Source: Acaryochloris sp. CCMEE 5410 (lineage in GTDB: Bacteria; Cyanobacteriota; Cyanobacteriia; Thermosynechococcales; Thermosynechococcaceae). From it: a stretch of DNA of 64,000 nt. The number at the start of each line of letters is the position of its first letter. Within the stretch, counting starts at the first letter, position 1. Shown here in pieces: positions 10,909 through 19,718 of the stretch. The stretch spans positions 992,001 to 1,056,000 of the forward strand of contig NZ_AFEJ02000001.1 of assembly GCF_000238775.2 (NCBI RefSeq), given 5' to 3'. Below the pieces are notes generated by a model, which ran no database searches, was not told the origin of the DNA, and worked only from the letters and a program-made list of their open reading frames with translations. The position numbers and the translations under genes were made by a program.

Positions 10909-11268
10909 CTAACGGAAAAACCCTTTATCGTCATGATGGAACTTATGCTCGTGATGGTCATGGTGCTTATCGTGGTGCTTTTTCTGCAATACTTTGAACT
11001 TCTTGAAGCCAAAATTAGGGGAGCGACGGAAGCGGCGAAAACGACGACGGCCATGATGACGACGGAAACGACGACGACCGTGAAATCCGTGGCGACGGTG
11101 ACCGAATTTTCTAAATTTTACAGAAACCACTTCCGGCTCCTGTTGATCGGTGAATAAACCAATCTCCGCAGCTGTTGCTTCGCTGATACCAACCGTGAGA
11201 ACGGATAAGCTGAGTAATGCGGTGGATAGTATACGTTTCGGAGTCATCTTTCGTGCCTCGCTTTTCAT
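10909..11268 (-). CDS. Small secreted Arg/His-rich protein
   Basis: About 112-119 residues. An N-terminal signal peptide (ILSTALLSLSVLTVGISEATAAE) is followed by a strongly basic middle (GRRRFRRHHGRRRFRRFRR) and a His/Asp/Lys-rich tail (HHDKHHDHHEHKFHHDD). Secretion is likely. The tail suggests metal binding and the middle suggests binding to nucleic acid or acidic polysaccharide; both are inference. ATGs at 11268 and 11247 are possible; the latter has GAGG nine bases upstream and gives a more compact signal peptide. No family recognised. Confidence 0.7.
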   Translation of the reverse strand: MKSEARKMTPKRILSTALLSLSVLTVGISEATAAEIGLFTDQQEPEVVSVKFRKFGHRRHGFHGRRRFRRHHGRRRFRRFRRSPNFGFKKFKVLQKKHHDKHHDHHEHKFHHDDKGFFR

Positions 11269-11339
11269 TAATCTCAATCTAAAGCGGGAATCTGAGAAGA
11301 AGCTGATGAGTCTCTGAGGTGAGGTGATCAGATTGCTGA

Positions 11340-12822
11340 GGGCGTAAGCACAGAATCGGGGATGTATGGCTCAAAGAAAAACGGGTCAAGGACAATAGAT
11401 CCTGTACCCGAATCAAAAACTTGTCATGAGCCTAACATCGCAATTGCCAACCGTACTAGAGCATCACGAATTTCTAGAACAGGTCGAAGCACTTAAAGAA
11501 GCACCCAGCCTGAGTCAGATGGTTTATATCGTTCTGCAAATGGGTTTGTTTTTGGCTCGCTGGCTTCTGGAGGATGAACTCTCACGGCGAGCAAAACAGT
11601 ATTGGAATGGCCGAGGTGTCCCACTTGCGGAACCCGCTTGCACTCGAAGGGATGGGAATCTCGTCAGATGCAGACACTGGTGGGAAATATTGCCTGAAAG
11701 CGACGGGTGGGTCGTTGTCCCCACAGGTGTCCAGGTAGTCTATCCGCTCCTTTGGATCAATCCATTGGGATTACCTCCTATCAGCACAGCAGTGAAGAAT
11801 TGGTTCGTCTAGGCTGCTTGTTAAGTCTATTTATGCCCTATGAACTGGCCAGTTGGATGCTGAGTCAGTGGAGTGGTTTATCCGTCAGCTCATCAAGCTT
11901 GTGGAGTTGGGTGCAAGTCATGGGCAACAAAGCTTATCAGGAGCTAGAGACTCAACTCAAAGCTCAAGCCTCAGGTGACCAGACTCCTTGTGAAGCGATT
12001 TCAGAGGTGTTGTCTGCTCTACCTTTGGCCATTGCTGCTGACGGTGTGATGGTGCCCTTTCGCCCCACCCCGAAAACCCCCAAGGGAAAATCCAGTGGCG
12101 AGAAGTCAAAGTTGCTATCTTAGCCCGCCTAGGAACACGGGGCACCCGAGCACAAAAGCGTGTCCCCCAACTACTACGTCGAAGACTGGTGGCAGTATTG
12201 GGCGATATCGACCAGTTCATCCCCTTACTGCACCTCGAAGCCCGCAAACAAGACTTTGAATCGGCCCCAAGCGTCATCTGGTTGAGTGATGGGGGCGAGG
12301 CTTCTGGCGAGTCTACCGCACCTTGTTCTCTCACTGTGCTGTGGCAGTTCTCGATTTCTTTCATGCAGCAGGCCATCTTGCACGAGCAACAAAAGCGATG
12401 TTTGGGGATGCTCGCTCTGCTCAAGCCCAAGCCTGGTTTCGGCGCTGGCGACACCAATTGCGACATGGGCAACACCTATTAGTATTGCGGTCCTTGACGA
12501 TGTTGATTCACTCACAATTGTTTACGGGCAAATCTTTTACGACGTTGCTCCAGGTACAGGCTTATTTCCAGCGCCATCTGCGACACATCCAATATCGCCA
12601 CTTTGAACAACTACAGATACCGCTGGGGTCAGGAATGGTCGAAAGTGCTTGTAAGTGGCTGATTCAACAGCGCTTTAAGGGGGTTGGTATGCGCTGGAGT
12701 GAGGATGGTTTCAATCATCTACTCATGCTGCGGCTTGCCTGGGTCAATCAACGGTTTGACTCCCTATTCCCAGGGGTAACCATTCCGAAGTCTAAGGCAT
12801 CCCCGATCCATTAGCTACGCCC
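11340..12822 (+). mobile_element. ISKra4-like insertion sequence, copy 1
   Basis: 1483-bp element. Terminal inverted repeats begin GGGCGTA at both ends and share GGATCGGGGATG/GAATCGGGGATG further in. A perfect 9-bp target duplication, GATTGCTGA, flanks it (11331-11339 and 12823-12831). It is nearly identical to the inverted copy at 28093-29578 but three bases shorter. The three missing bases are single contractions of homopolymers at 11593-11596, 12087-12090 and 12291-12295. Confidence 0.93.
11426..12814 (+). pseudogene. ISKra4-like transposase, broken
   Basis: Transposase of about 460 codons broken by three -1 frameshifts relative to copy 2 (A5 to A4 near 11593, A5 to A4 near 12087, G6 to G5 near 12291) and by an in-frame TGA shared with copy 2 (after LVGNIA, before KRRVGRCPHRCPG). 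Recognisable parts are a zinc-finger-like segment (CPTCG and RCPHRCPG), the ADGVMVPFRPTPKTPKG block, LGDIDQF and the C-terminal GSGMVESACKWLIQQRFKG block. No intact product can be expected without recoding. Confidence 0.88.
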
Positions 12823-12995
12823 GATTGCTGAAGATTATCAGCATTTCAAAGCGGAATCAGTATGAATGGTGGGGGAGTCTTGAATATTGGATGGTGGATT
12901 CGGTGTTGATGCAGGGAATAGTGTTGTTTTTATACAGCAGCGGGTTACCCATAAATCGTTTTTTGGAGAATAAGCAGGTATCCTCTCCCAGGTCT

Positions 12996-13163
12996 GCAGA
13001 TTGTGAAGTTAATGGTCGCTGAAATATTGGCGGTGTAAAGCCAGCATCAACTGCAGAGGGTGAGGGCATGGGTACTACCGCAGATTGTGAAGATGATGGT
13101 TGCTGAAATATTGGCGGTGTAAAGCCAGCATCAACTACAGAGGGTGAGGGCATGGGAACTACC
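12996..13163. repeat. Tandem repeat, two 84-bp units
   Basis: Two adjacent copies (12996-13079 and 13080-13163) that differ at only a few bases. The period is 84 bp, 28 codons, and on the minus strand each unit reads in frame as VVPMPSPS(V/A)VDAGFTPPIFQ plus a serine-rich tail. It sits just upstream of, and on the minus strand runs into, the Uma2 gene. No ribosome-binding site or known domain supports a minus-strand gene. Confidence 0.85.
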
Positions 13164-13213
13164 GAAGTTATTGGGACAGCTATACTAGAGGCACCTCTAA
13201 CAGCAACTTCCCT

Positions 13214-13855
13214 ATGGTTACGCTTCAGCTTCGCCAATTGGTGGTAAATCCAGGTCAACGAATTGAGCTGCAAGGGATCAATTGGAATGAGTTTGAAGCA
13301 ATTCTGGCAGAACTTGGGGATCGGCGCGCATCTCGAATTGCCTATAGTAATGGAGTTTTAGAACTAAGGATGCCTTCCCCTGAGCATGAGGTTGATAAAG
13401 AGCTCATCGGAGATATGATCAAAATTCTCCTGGAAGAACTCGATATCAATAATGAATGTTTTGGTTCAACGACGTTCAAGCGTCAGGATATCGCTAAGGG
13501 GGTTGAGCCTGATCAGTGTTTTTATATTGAGAATTACGCTGTGATGATCGGAAAACGTCGACTTGATTTGAGTGCTGATCCGCCACCTGATTTGGCAATA
13601 GAAGTGGATGTTACCTCTAAAACTGGATTGGAGGCTTACCAATCCTTAGGAGTCCCTGAGCTGTGGCGCATGGAGGAGGGGAAATTACGGATTAGTGTAC
13701 TGCGGGATGGGCAGTATCAGGAGGCAAGCTTTAGTCCTCACTTCCCTAAATTTCCCATTGTTGATGGAATATCTGAGTTTTTGCGTCGAAGTCAAACGGA
13801 AGGGCGCAGTCAAACACTGAAGGCATTTCGACAATGGGTTCAAGAATGGAGCTAG
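13214..13855 (+). CDS. Uma2-family (DUF820) putative endonuclease
   Basis: 213 residues of the Uma2 family, abundant in cyanobacteria and structurally a PD-(D/E)XK nuclease fold. Seen are the N-terminal helix WNEFEAILAELGDRRASRIAYSNGVLELRMPSPEHE, the core PPPDLAIEVDVTS (the Asp and Glu of the nuclease-like motif) and YQSLGVPELWRMEEGKLRI. Function in the cell is not established for most members. ATG at 13214; no clear Shine-Dalgarno sequence. Confidence 0.88.
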   Translation: MVTLQLRQLVVNPGQRIELQGINWNEFEAILAELGDRRASRIAYSNGVLELRMPSPEHEVDKELIGDMIKILLEELDINNECFGSTTFKRQDIAKGVEPDQCFYIENYAVMIGKRRLDLSADPPPDLAIEVDVTSKTGLEAYQSLGVPELWRMEEGKLRISVLRDGQYQEASFSPHFPKFPIVDGISEFLRRSQTEGRSQTLKAFRQWVQEWS

Positions 13856-13934
13856 AAAGCTACTCCATAAGGGATTAGAGGGTGCTAATTCGTTAAGCTG
13901 AAGACTCTGCCCCCATTGTCTCCCTAGGTTTTGC

Positions 13935-15317
13935 ATGAGATTGCGAACTCAATTTTTTAAGCAACGAACTAATCAAAATCCGCCACAGATCCATCCGCTT
14001 CTTCGCCCCCACTGGCCCTTTGACCCCGGTAAGCTGCCTTTCTTTTATGGCTGGGCGATTTTAGCGGCCTGCACCATCGGCATCATCATGAGTATCCCAG
14101 GTCAAACCATGGGGGTAAGTGTCTTTACGGATTACTTAATTCAGGCAACGGGGGTATCGCGGCTGCAGCTCAGCAATGCCTATCTGATTGGCACAGTAAC
14201 CAGCGGCTTGCTGCTGCCCTTTGGGGGCGTCTTTCTCGATCGGTTTGGAACGCGCCTGTCAGTGGTGTTGGCTTCGGTGTGGCTGGGACTGACATTGGGA
14301 TATATGAGCGTGTGCGATCGCATCGCCGTATCCCTCAGTCAAACATTGAACTTACCCACCTCCAGCTATGTGGCCTTCGGCTTGCTAGTACTGGGCTTCA
14401 CCAGCCTGCGATTCAGCGGTCAAGGCATGCTCACCATGTCCAGTCGCAACACACTGGGAAAATGGTTTGATAAACGACGGGGACTGGCTTCTGGCATTGC
14501 CGGGGTGTTTATCTCTTTTGGGTTCGCCGCGACCCCCTCTATCGTCAACGCTTGGATTGAAGCCACCACCTGGCGGTGGGCCTGGGTCAGTATGGGGCTC
14601 ATCGTAAGCATAGGCATGGGCAGCTTAGGCTGGATCTTCTATCGCGATAACCCTGAAGAATGTGGCCTGCAGATGGATGGCAAAACTCCATCTGCAGTCT
14701 CAAATCAATCCCCGACCGATCCAGGCGCTGATTTCACTCGGGGTGAGGCCCTTCGTACGCCAGCTTTCTGGGCCGTCACCTTAGCACTGTCCTGCCAAGC
14801 ATTAGCAATCACAGGGATTACCTTTCATATCGTTGATCTGGGGGCAGAAGTCGGGTTAACCAAGGCCGAAGCAGTGGCCTTATTTATACCAATGGCATTG
14901 GTCTCGACCATTATGGGGTCTTTGATGGGGTTTGCCGCCGATCGAATTCGGCTGCAATTTTTGTTTATGGGCATGATGACGGCCCTGGGTATTGGAATTG
15001 CCAGTATGGCCAATTTAGATATTGTGGCTTTACGCGGACTGGCAATTGCTGGGTTAGGCAGTAGCGGAGGGTGTTTCGGCACCTTATCTGCTGTGGCATT
15101 ACCCCGTTTCTTTGGCCGAACTCATTTGGGTGCCATTTCAGGGGTACAGATGATGAGTATCGTCTTTGCTAGTGCAATTGGTCCTTCTTGGATGGCATTA
15201 TTCAAGGACATTGCGGGGTCCTATCAAATGGGCCTCTATTGCTTCTGCATTTTTCCACCCATTATTCTGCTGCTGAATTGGGTCGCCCCCAATCCACAAT
15301 TACGGCTGCACTCATAA
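13935..15317 (+). CDS. MFS transporter
   Basis: Major-facilitator-superfamily permease, 460 residues and about 12 membrane segments, starting with FFYGWAILAACTIGIIMSIPGQTMGVSVF. The intracellular loop GVFLDRFGTRLS between helices 2 and 3 matches the family signature, and a second copy (GFAADRIRLQ) sits in the C-terminal half. FFYGW and the GQTMGVSVFTD stretch resemble oxalate/formate-antiporter-like and monocarboxylate groups, but the substrate cannot be assigned. AGG lies 7 bases before the ATG at 13935. Confidence 0.88.
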   Translation: MRLRTQFFKQRTNQNPPQIHPLLRPHWPFDPGKLPFFYGWAILAACTIGIIMSIPGQTMGVSVFTDYLIQATGVSRLQLSNAYLIGTVTSGLLLPFGGVFLDRFGTRLSVVLASVWLGLTLGYMSVCDRIAVSLSQTLNLPTSSYVAFGLLVLGFTSLRFSGQGMLTMSSRNTLGKWFDKRRGLASGIAGVFISFGFAATPSIVNAWIEATTWRWAWVSMGLIVSIGMGSLGWIFYRDNPEECGLQMDGKTPSAVSNQSPTDPGADFTRGEALRTPAFWAVTLALSCQALAITGITFHIVDLGAEVGLTKAEAVALFIPMALVSTIMGSLMGFAADRIRLQFLFMGMMTALGIGIASMANLDIVALRGLAIAGLGSSGGCFGTLSAVALPRFFGRTHLGAISGVQMMSIVFASAIGPSWMALFKDIAGSYQMGLYCFCIFPPIILLLNWVAPNPQLRLHS

Positions 15318-15345
15318 CCGCCTATTCAGGTTTGAATCCGCCACT

Positions 15346-15576
15346 ATGGAGTCTGAAGAATTAAAGTTTGCCATCAAACGACGTCTATACAAGCGAAAAC
15401 GTGACGTAGGTCATACCATCCCTCCGTCTTTAGCGGCTTTTTTCAAAGACTGCCCCATTTGCTCTGGACGAGGAAAAGTATGTACAGAATGGGAAGATGA
15501 TGGCATCCCAGTTGCCTCATTAGAGACCTGCTCGTTTTGTGATGGCGATGGTTTCATCCACACATCACCTTCATAA
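15346..15576 (+). CDS. Small DnaJ-type zinc-finger protein
   Basis: 76 residues with two CxxCxGxG-like motifs, CPICSGRG (about 38-45) and CSFCDGDG (about 62-69), the arrangement of half a DnaJ cysteine-rich zinc finger. It should bind one zinc ion. A basic N-terminus (AIKRRLYKRKRD) precedes it. Members of this small-protein type usually lack a J domain and their role is unknown. It follows the MFS gene on the same strand after 28 bases. Confidence 0.75.
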   Translation: MESEELKFAIKRRLYKRKRDVGHTIPPSLAAFFKDCPICSGRGKVCTEWEDDGIPVASLETCSFCDGDGFIHTSPS

Positions 15577-15669
15577 TTTGCAGAATGCTCAATCGTATTT
15601 ACCCTTTTTCTGTAGCCAAACCTCAATTACCGAAGTCTAAAAAAATCCCTGAACAGACTTCGGCAACAG

Positions 15670-16011
15670 CTAATTTCCTAAATTTGTGGGTAACGCAAAT
15701 GTTCCTGCTGCATCCGGCTTAAAGGGAAACACCGTTTGGACTGCAGCAAGAGGTATGCTGCCATAAACATGAGGATACTGCTCTTCTCCCCCCTCACAAT
15801 TTTCATATCGCAATTCTGCCTCTAATCGTTGAGGATTGATGGCTAGTAGAACAAGATCCTGGCGGTTCTGAAACAGGCGATGGGCAACTTCTAAAACTTG
15901 ATGCTGATCAGAGCAATGTATAAAGCCTTCCATTGCAAGGGATGAGGCTTTGTAAGCCCCCGAGGATTGGGCAGCCGTCCAATCAGTTTCTTGAGCAATA
16001 TGAAAAATCAT
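15670..16011 (-). CDS. DUF952 family protein
   Basis: 113 residues starting MIFHIAQETDWTAAQSSGAYKASSLAMEGFIHCSDQHQVLEVA, the DUF952 signature (GFIHCS). The fold is related to ADP-ribosyltransferase-like domains but the biochemical role is unknown. I prefer ATG at 16011 because it starts at the family's conserved N-terminus and has AGG nine bases upstream; a longer frame opens at 16056. Confidence 0.87.
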   Translation of the reverse strand: MIFHIAQETDWTAAQSSGAYKASSLAMEGFIHCSDQHQVLEVAHRLFQNRQDLVLLAINPQRLEAELRYENCEGGEEQYPHVYGSIPLAAVQTVFPFKPDAAGTFALPTNLGN

Positions 16012-16276
16012 AATTTTGAGCCTAACATCCGTTCTAAAAGGGTTTATCACATCCAATGTCAGGATGGAGTCGCTATCCCACCCAGTTAATCGATATCCAT
16101 TTCAGAATGAATCTTTCAATATTCCTACCTTAAAGCCCTAGATTCACTCTGTTCAAAAGATCTGATTAGTCTTTGGAAAAATGATAGATTTTCCGCAATC
16201 AAACCGGATTGACCCAGTTCAGACAACAGTCCATGATAGTAGTGGCATTTGGTTTCTTGGAGCGGAGATATCTTTG

Positions 16277-16837
16277 ATGAGTAAAAACCCATTTAAAGAA
16301 CAATTTGACAAATGGTGGAGCTTAGTCACAGCTAAAGAGACTTGGGACCAATTCAAGCAGTTCTTCCTTCTTCTATGGGAGATCGGCAAAGAGACCTTTT
16401 TAATGATTGGCTACGTCCTTTTCTTAGTTGTAGCTGCAATAGGCTGGCTTGGAGATCGTGTAGACGATATATCCGACAGTGTGAAATCTTTTCAAAACAA
16501 AGCTAGCGAGACCGAAGACGGCAATCTTGTAGCTGAAGCTGGGAAATCCTTGTTGTTAGCGACAAAGAAAGGGGCAGATAAAACCCTAGAGACAGCCAGA
16601 ACCACCCTAGATATAAAAGTACCGGAAAAAAAAACTAAAGAGCCAGTAGCAGCCAAACCTGCAAGTAAGCCTGCTGCTGCACCGGCCCCAGCATCGGCTC
16701 CCAAAGCAGAAACCCCTGCTCCAGCGCCAGCCTCTACCCCGGCTCCAGCCCCAGCTAGCGAACCCAGTGCAGCTGAAGCTAGCAAGCCTGAAGGTTCAGG
16801 AGAAGAGGAAACTGTGCGAGTCGACGATCCTCAATAG
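16277..16837 (+). CDS. Single-span membrane protein with Ala/Pro-rich tail
   Basis: About 186 residues from ATG at 16277, which has GGAG upstream; an earlier in-frame ATG at 16181 adds 32 unconvincing residues. A soluble amphipathic start (KNPFKEQFDKWWSLV) precedes one strong membrane helix (FLMIGYVLFLVVAAIGWLG). A helical region follows, then a long low-complexity tail rich in Ala-Pro (PAPASAPKAETPAPAPAS) and an acidic end. No family recognised. The tail may be a spacer or a cell-wall or protein-interaction region. Confidence 0.75.
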   Translation: MSKNPFKEQFDKWWSLVTAKETWDQFKQFFLLLWEIGKETFLMIGYVLFLVVAAIGWLGDRVDDISDSVKSFQNKASETEDGNLVAEAGKSLLLATKKGADKTLETARTTLDIKVPEKKTKEPVAAKPASKPAAAPAPASAPKAETPAPAPASTPAPAPASEPSAAEASKPEGSGEEETVRVDDPQ

Positions 16838-16873
16838 TTTTTAAAAATCCTTTTTACATATCTAGATAAAACA

Positions 16874-16912
16874 AATAATCCTCTACTGACTGACCAGTGG
16901 AGGATTATTTTT
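16874..16912. terminator. Bidirectional Rho-independent terminator
   Basis: Stem AATAATCCTC / GAGGATTATT extended by CTG/CAG around a short loop, followed by TTTTT on the plus strand and preceded by A-rich sequence for the minus strand. It lies between the convergent membrane-protein and Nudix genes; the Nudix stop codon (16905-16907) is inside the stem. Confidence 0.85.
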
Positions 16913-17384
16913 GAGATTCATGCTGATTATTTTGGAATGCCATAAAGTCCAGCAAAATTTTCTGATGGGGATAGGCTAAAGGAAATATACCTTGGGCTTT
17001 TTGTGAATATCGCTTGCTATCTTGAATTTGTTGAGGAGAAAAGAATCCCCAATCCCACCCTTCCATAAGTTCCAAGTCAGAGAGGGAAACTGTAAGCGGC
17101 GCATAGTATACATGACGGACGACACCTGGATCGGGGTAGAGATTAAATAGCTGAATATTAGAAGTCTGAAAACCTAGTTCTTCCATTAACTCTCGATGAA
17201 TGGCATCGTCGGGATGTTCACCCGGATCGCAATGCCCACCAAAAAATCCCCAATGCCCTGGATAGGCAATCCCTGGGATATCATCCCGAAGCTGCATTAA
17301 GTACTGATTTTGCTGATACAGGATTGCGATCGCAACAGCATGGGCATTGTCTTCAGAACTCATGGGCACAGACTTCTCCTGCAT
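16905..17384 (-). CDS. Nudix hydrolase
   Basis: 159-residue Nudix protein with a perfect Nudix box GHCDPGEHPDDAIHRELMEELGF (G-x5-E-x7-REUXEEXGU). It should cleave a nucleoside diphosphate linked to another moiety; the substrate is unknown. ATG at 17384 gives the longest form, ATG at 17363 (MSSEDNA) is an alternative. An IS630-like element sits 16 bases upstream of 17384, so the native promoter has probably been displaced. Confidence 0.9.
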   Translation of the reverse strand: MQEKSVPMSSEDNAHAVAIAILYQQNQYLMQLRDDIPGIAYPGHWGFFGGHCDPGEHPDDAIHRELMEELGFQTSNIQLFNLYPDPGVVRHVYYAPLTVSLSDLELMEGWDWGFFSPQQIQDSKRYSQKAQGIFPLAYPHQKILLDFMAFQNNQHESQK

Positions 17385-17400
17385 AATCCCTGAAATCCTA

Positions 17401-18597
17401 GTGCTTCACCACAGTGATTATGACAGGGTAGTTTGGGGATAGAGTCGGCTGAGTTTAGTTCGTGCATCATCCACTGTAAATAACCAATTAACCGTCGTTT
17501 TATCTCGGTTACGCCTTTGTTCCCATGCGGTGACCTCATGCCGGAGTTTTTCAATATCAGGAATTCGTCGATTTAAGCACTGCCTAGAAAGAGCCGAAAA
17601 CTCAAACTCAACCATATTGAGCCAACTGCCATGTTTTGGAGTGTAGTGAAACTGGATGCGACTGAGAATCCTCAAAGCTTCATCAGGTTTGAAGGTTTGT
17701 AGAGTGCAGCGGGAGTATGGGTGTTGAGATTGTCTAAGACAACGTGCACTTGTTGAGCATCAGGAAACAGACCATCTACTAGATACTGCATGCACACCCC
17801 AAAGTCCTCACTTTTTCGATGCTCAGTCACCTTCAAATGTCGCCAACTTTTAAGCGGTTGAAAAAGCCAAATATATTACAAGTGCCCTTGCGCTCATATT
17901 CATGGTCGTAGCGTTGGGGACGACCGGGCTTTGGTGGACGGGGCACCCGGGTTTCGCCAATCAGTTGGCAAGGCCGTTCATCAAAACAAACAACAGGCTC
18001 CTCAGGATGGTAGGGTTGGGCATACAAATCTAGAACGTTCTCCATCCGCCAAACAAAGTCTGCGCCTACAGTAGAAAAACACCACTGCTCTTTTAGCCAC
18101 GGCTTAAGCTGTTTTTTCGAGCGTGCGTCGCACCGTTTCATCCGATAGGCTTTCGACGACGTTGAGTTCAACTAGCCGTTCTGCCAATAGCTGCATGGTC
18201 CACCGGCAACAACCGGTAGGTGGGTCGCTACAAGCTGTCGCAATGAGCAAGGCCTCTGCTTTGCTATCGAGCTTCTTTTGCCCCCCTGGCCTGGGACGCT
18301 CATTGAGGGCGAACTCCACACCACCTTCCACAAATTTCTGGCGAGTACGATGCACGGTAGAGATGCCTGCATTGAGCATTTGAGTAATGGTGTCGTCTTT
18401 GTGTCCCTTATCTGCCAACATCAAATCTGGGCTCGTTTCATTTTTCGCGCTGACAAGGTTCCACGTCGGGTGAGTTGCATCAGCTCACTGCGTTCTTCAG
18501 GCGTTAGCGTCACAATATATTTATCAGGCATGATTGGTTGGCTAAAAACAGCTAGATTGTTTCTAGCTTACCTATCTAATTCAGTGTGGTCGAGCAC
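17401..18597 (-). mobile_element. IS630-like insertion sequence, element A
   Basis: 1197-bp element flanked by the TA dinucleotide typical of IS630/Tc1 targets (17399-17400 and 18598-18599). The ends are imperfect inverted repeats beginning GTGCT and sharing ACCACA and TGA further in. It carries one transposase gene on the minus strand, broken into five frames. Confidence 0.88.
17418..18531 (-). pseudogene. IS630-family transposase, four frameshifts
   Basis: Starts MPDKYIVTLTPEERSELMQL at 18531. In order it shows a helix-turn-helix region, LKPWLKEQWCF, the first catalytic Asp in VVCFDERPCQL, a region with VVLDNLNTH (second Asp) and HYTPKHGSWLNMVEFEFSALSRQCL (last Glu). The frame is broken by single-base changes in homopolymers at 18423-18425 (T4 to T3 on the coding strand), 18112-18117 (A5 to A6), 17861-17865 (T6 to T5) and 17696-17698 (A4 to A3). 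Correcting these four gives one continuous DDE transposase. Confidence 0.88.
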
Positions 18598-18797
18598 TAG
18601 CTTAAAGCGGCAAACAACACAGGCATCCAGCCATACCAATCTCTAAATCTTCATCGTCAATTTTCAAACAGAACCTGGAACCAATCTGCCGTGGCCTTCG
18701 AAGGCTGTTGTTAGGTGTCCCATCCATTTCCCAATGCCCTGGATAGCAGCCCCCTGAGCAAGCTGGGTTGCAGCCCATTTCTTACCGGAAAAAATCT

Positions 18798-19718
18798 ATG
18801 CGACACCCCGCTAACCCTCACCCGCATCGGAAGTTTTGGTACAGACTCCACAAAATCTTCCTCTTTATCCTGGCTAGCGTCACTACTTTCATACTGGTGC
18901 TTGCCCTTTATCTATTTTGGCCTCGGCCCCTCTCGCCTTATGCTGAATCCTTTACCCTGATTGCTCATCGAGGAGTGAGTCAAACTTTTCCTTTGGACAA
19001 TCTGGAGAATGATACTTGTACAGCAGAAATCATTTATCCGCCTACGCATCCTTATCTAGAAAACACCATTCTTTCGATTCAGGCAGCCTTTGATTATGGC
19101 GCAGACATAGTCGAAATTGACGTTCACCCCACCACAGACAATCAGTTAGCCGTTTTTCATGACTGGACAGTTGACTGTCGCACCAATAATCAAGGCATTA
19201 CCCATGAACAAAATATGGCCACCCTCAAACAGCTCGATATTGGCTACGGTTATACTGCTGACGGGGGCCAAACCTTCCCATTTCGGGGAAAGGGAATTGG
19301 CTTAATGCCCACCTTTAATGAAGTGATGGAGGCATTTCCCGATCGCCGATTTTTAGTAGACCAAAAAGATACCTTTGAGAAAACGGTCAAGCTTTTGGCT
19401 GAGTCCTTGCTAAAACATTCACCTCAACAGCGTCGCAATATTCATCTTTTTTCGACTGAAAACAGATATGCGATCGCAAAAGCAACCGTCCCAGAACTGC
19501 AGAAGTTATTCCCCACCCGCAAGGAAGCCAAAGCCTGCATACCTCAATATCTATCCATGGTATTTTCAGGTGAAATCTCCAAAGTCTGTGGACAGTATGC
19601 CTTAGGAATCCCTAGCAAATTGCTGCCCTATGTTCCGGGTTGGCCGGGGCTATTGTTAACCAGGGCTCAAGAAGCCAACTTGAAGGTCTATGTAGGGTTT
19701 GCTGAAAAAGTAAATTGA
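18798..19718 (+). pseudogene. Glycerophosphodiester phosphodiesterase, 5' part, split by an IS
   Basis: Family GDPD: IAHRGVSQTFPLDNLEN (catalytic His and Arg), LENTILSIQAAFDYGADIVEIDVHPTTDNQLAVFHDWTVDCRT and LVDQKD. One N-terminal membrane anchor (IFLFILASVTTFILVLALYLFW) suggests action at the membrane or periplasm, on glycerophosphodiesters from lipid breakdown. ATG at 18798 has GGA upstream; a TTG lies at 18768. The true frame ends at 19694 where the IS5-like element begins; the last residues are IS-encoded. The 3' end lies at 21390-21500. Confidence 0.88.

Noticed and set aside
12857-13273. 138-codon minus-strand frame across the 84-bp repeats
   Set aside because: Its start lies inside the Uma2 gene, and no domain or Shine-Dalgarno sequence supports it. 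Kept only as a repeat finding.
18700-18760. CCCAATGCCCTGGATAG also occurs in the Nudix gene (about 17258)
   Set aside because: 17 shared bases with poorly matching flanks; too short to argue for a duplicated Nudix fragment.
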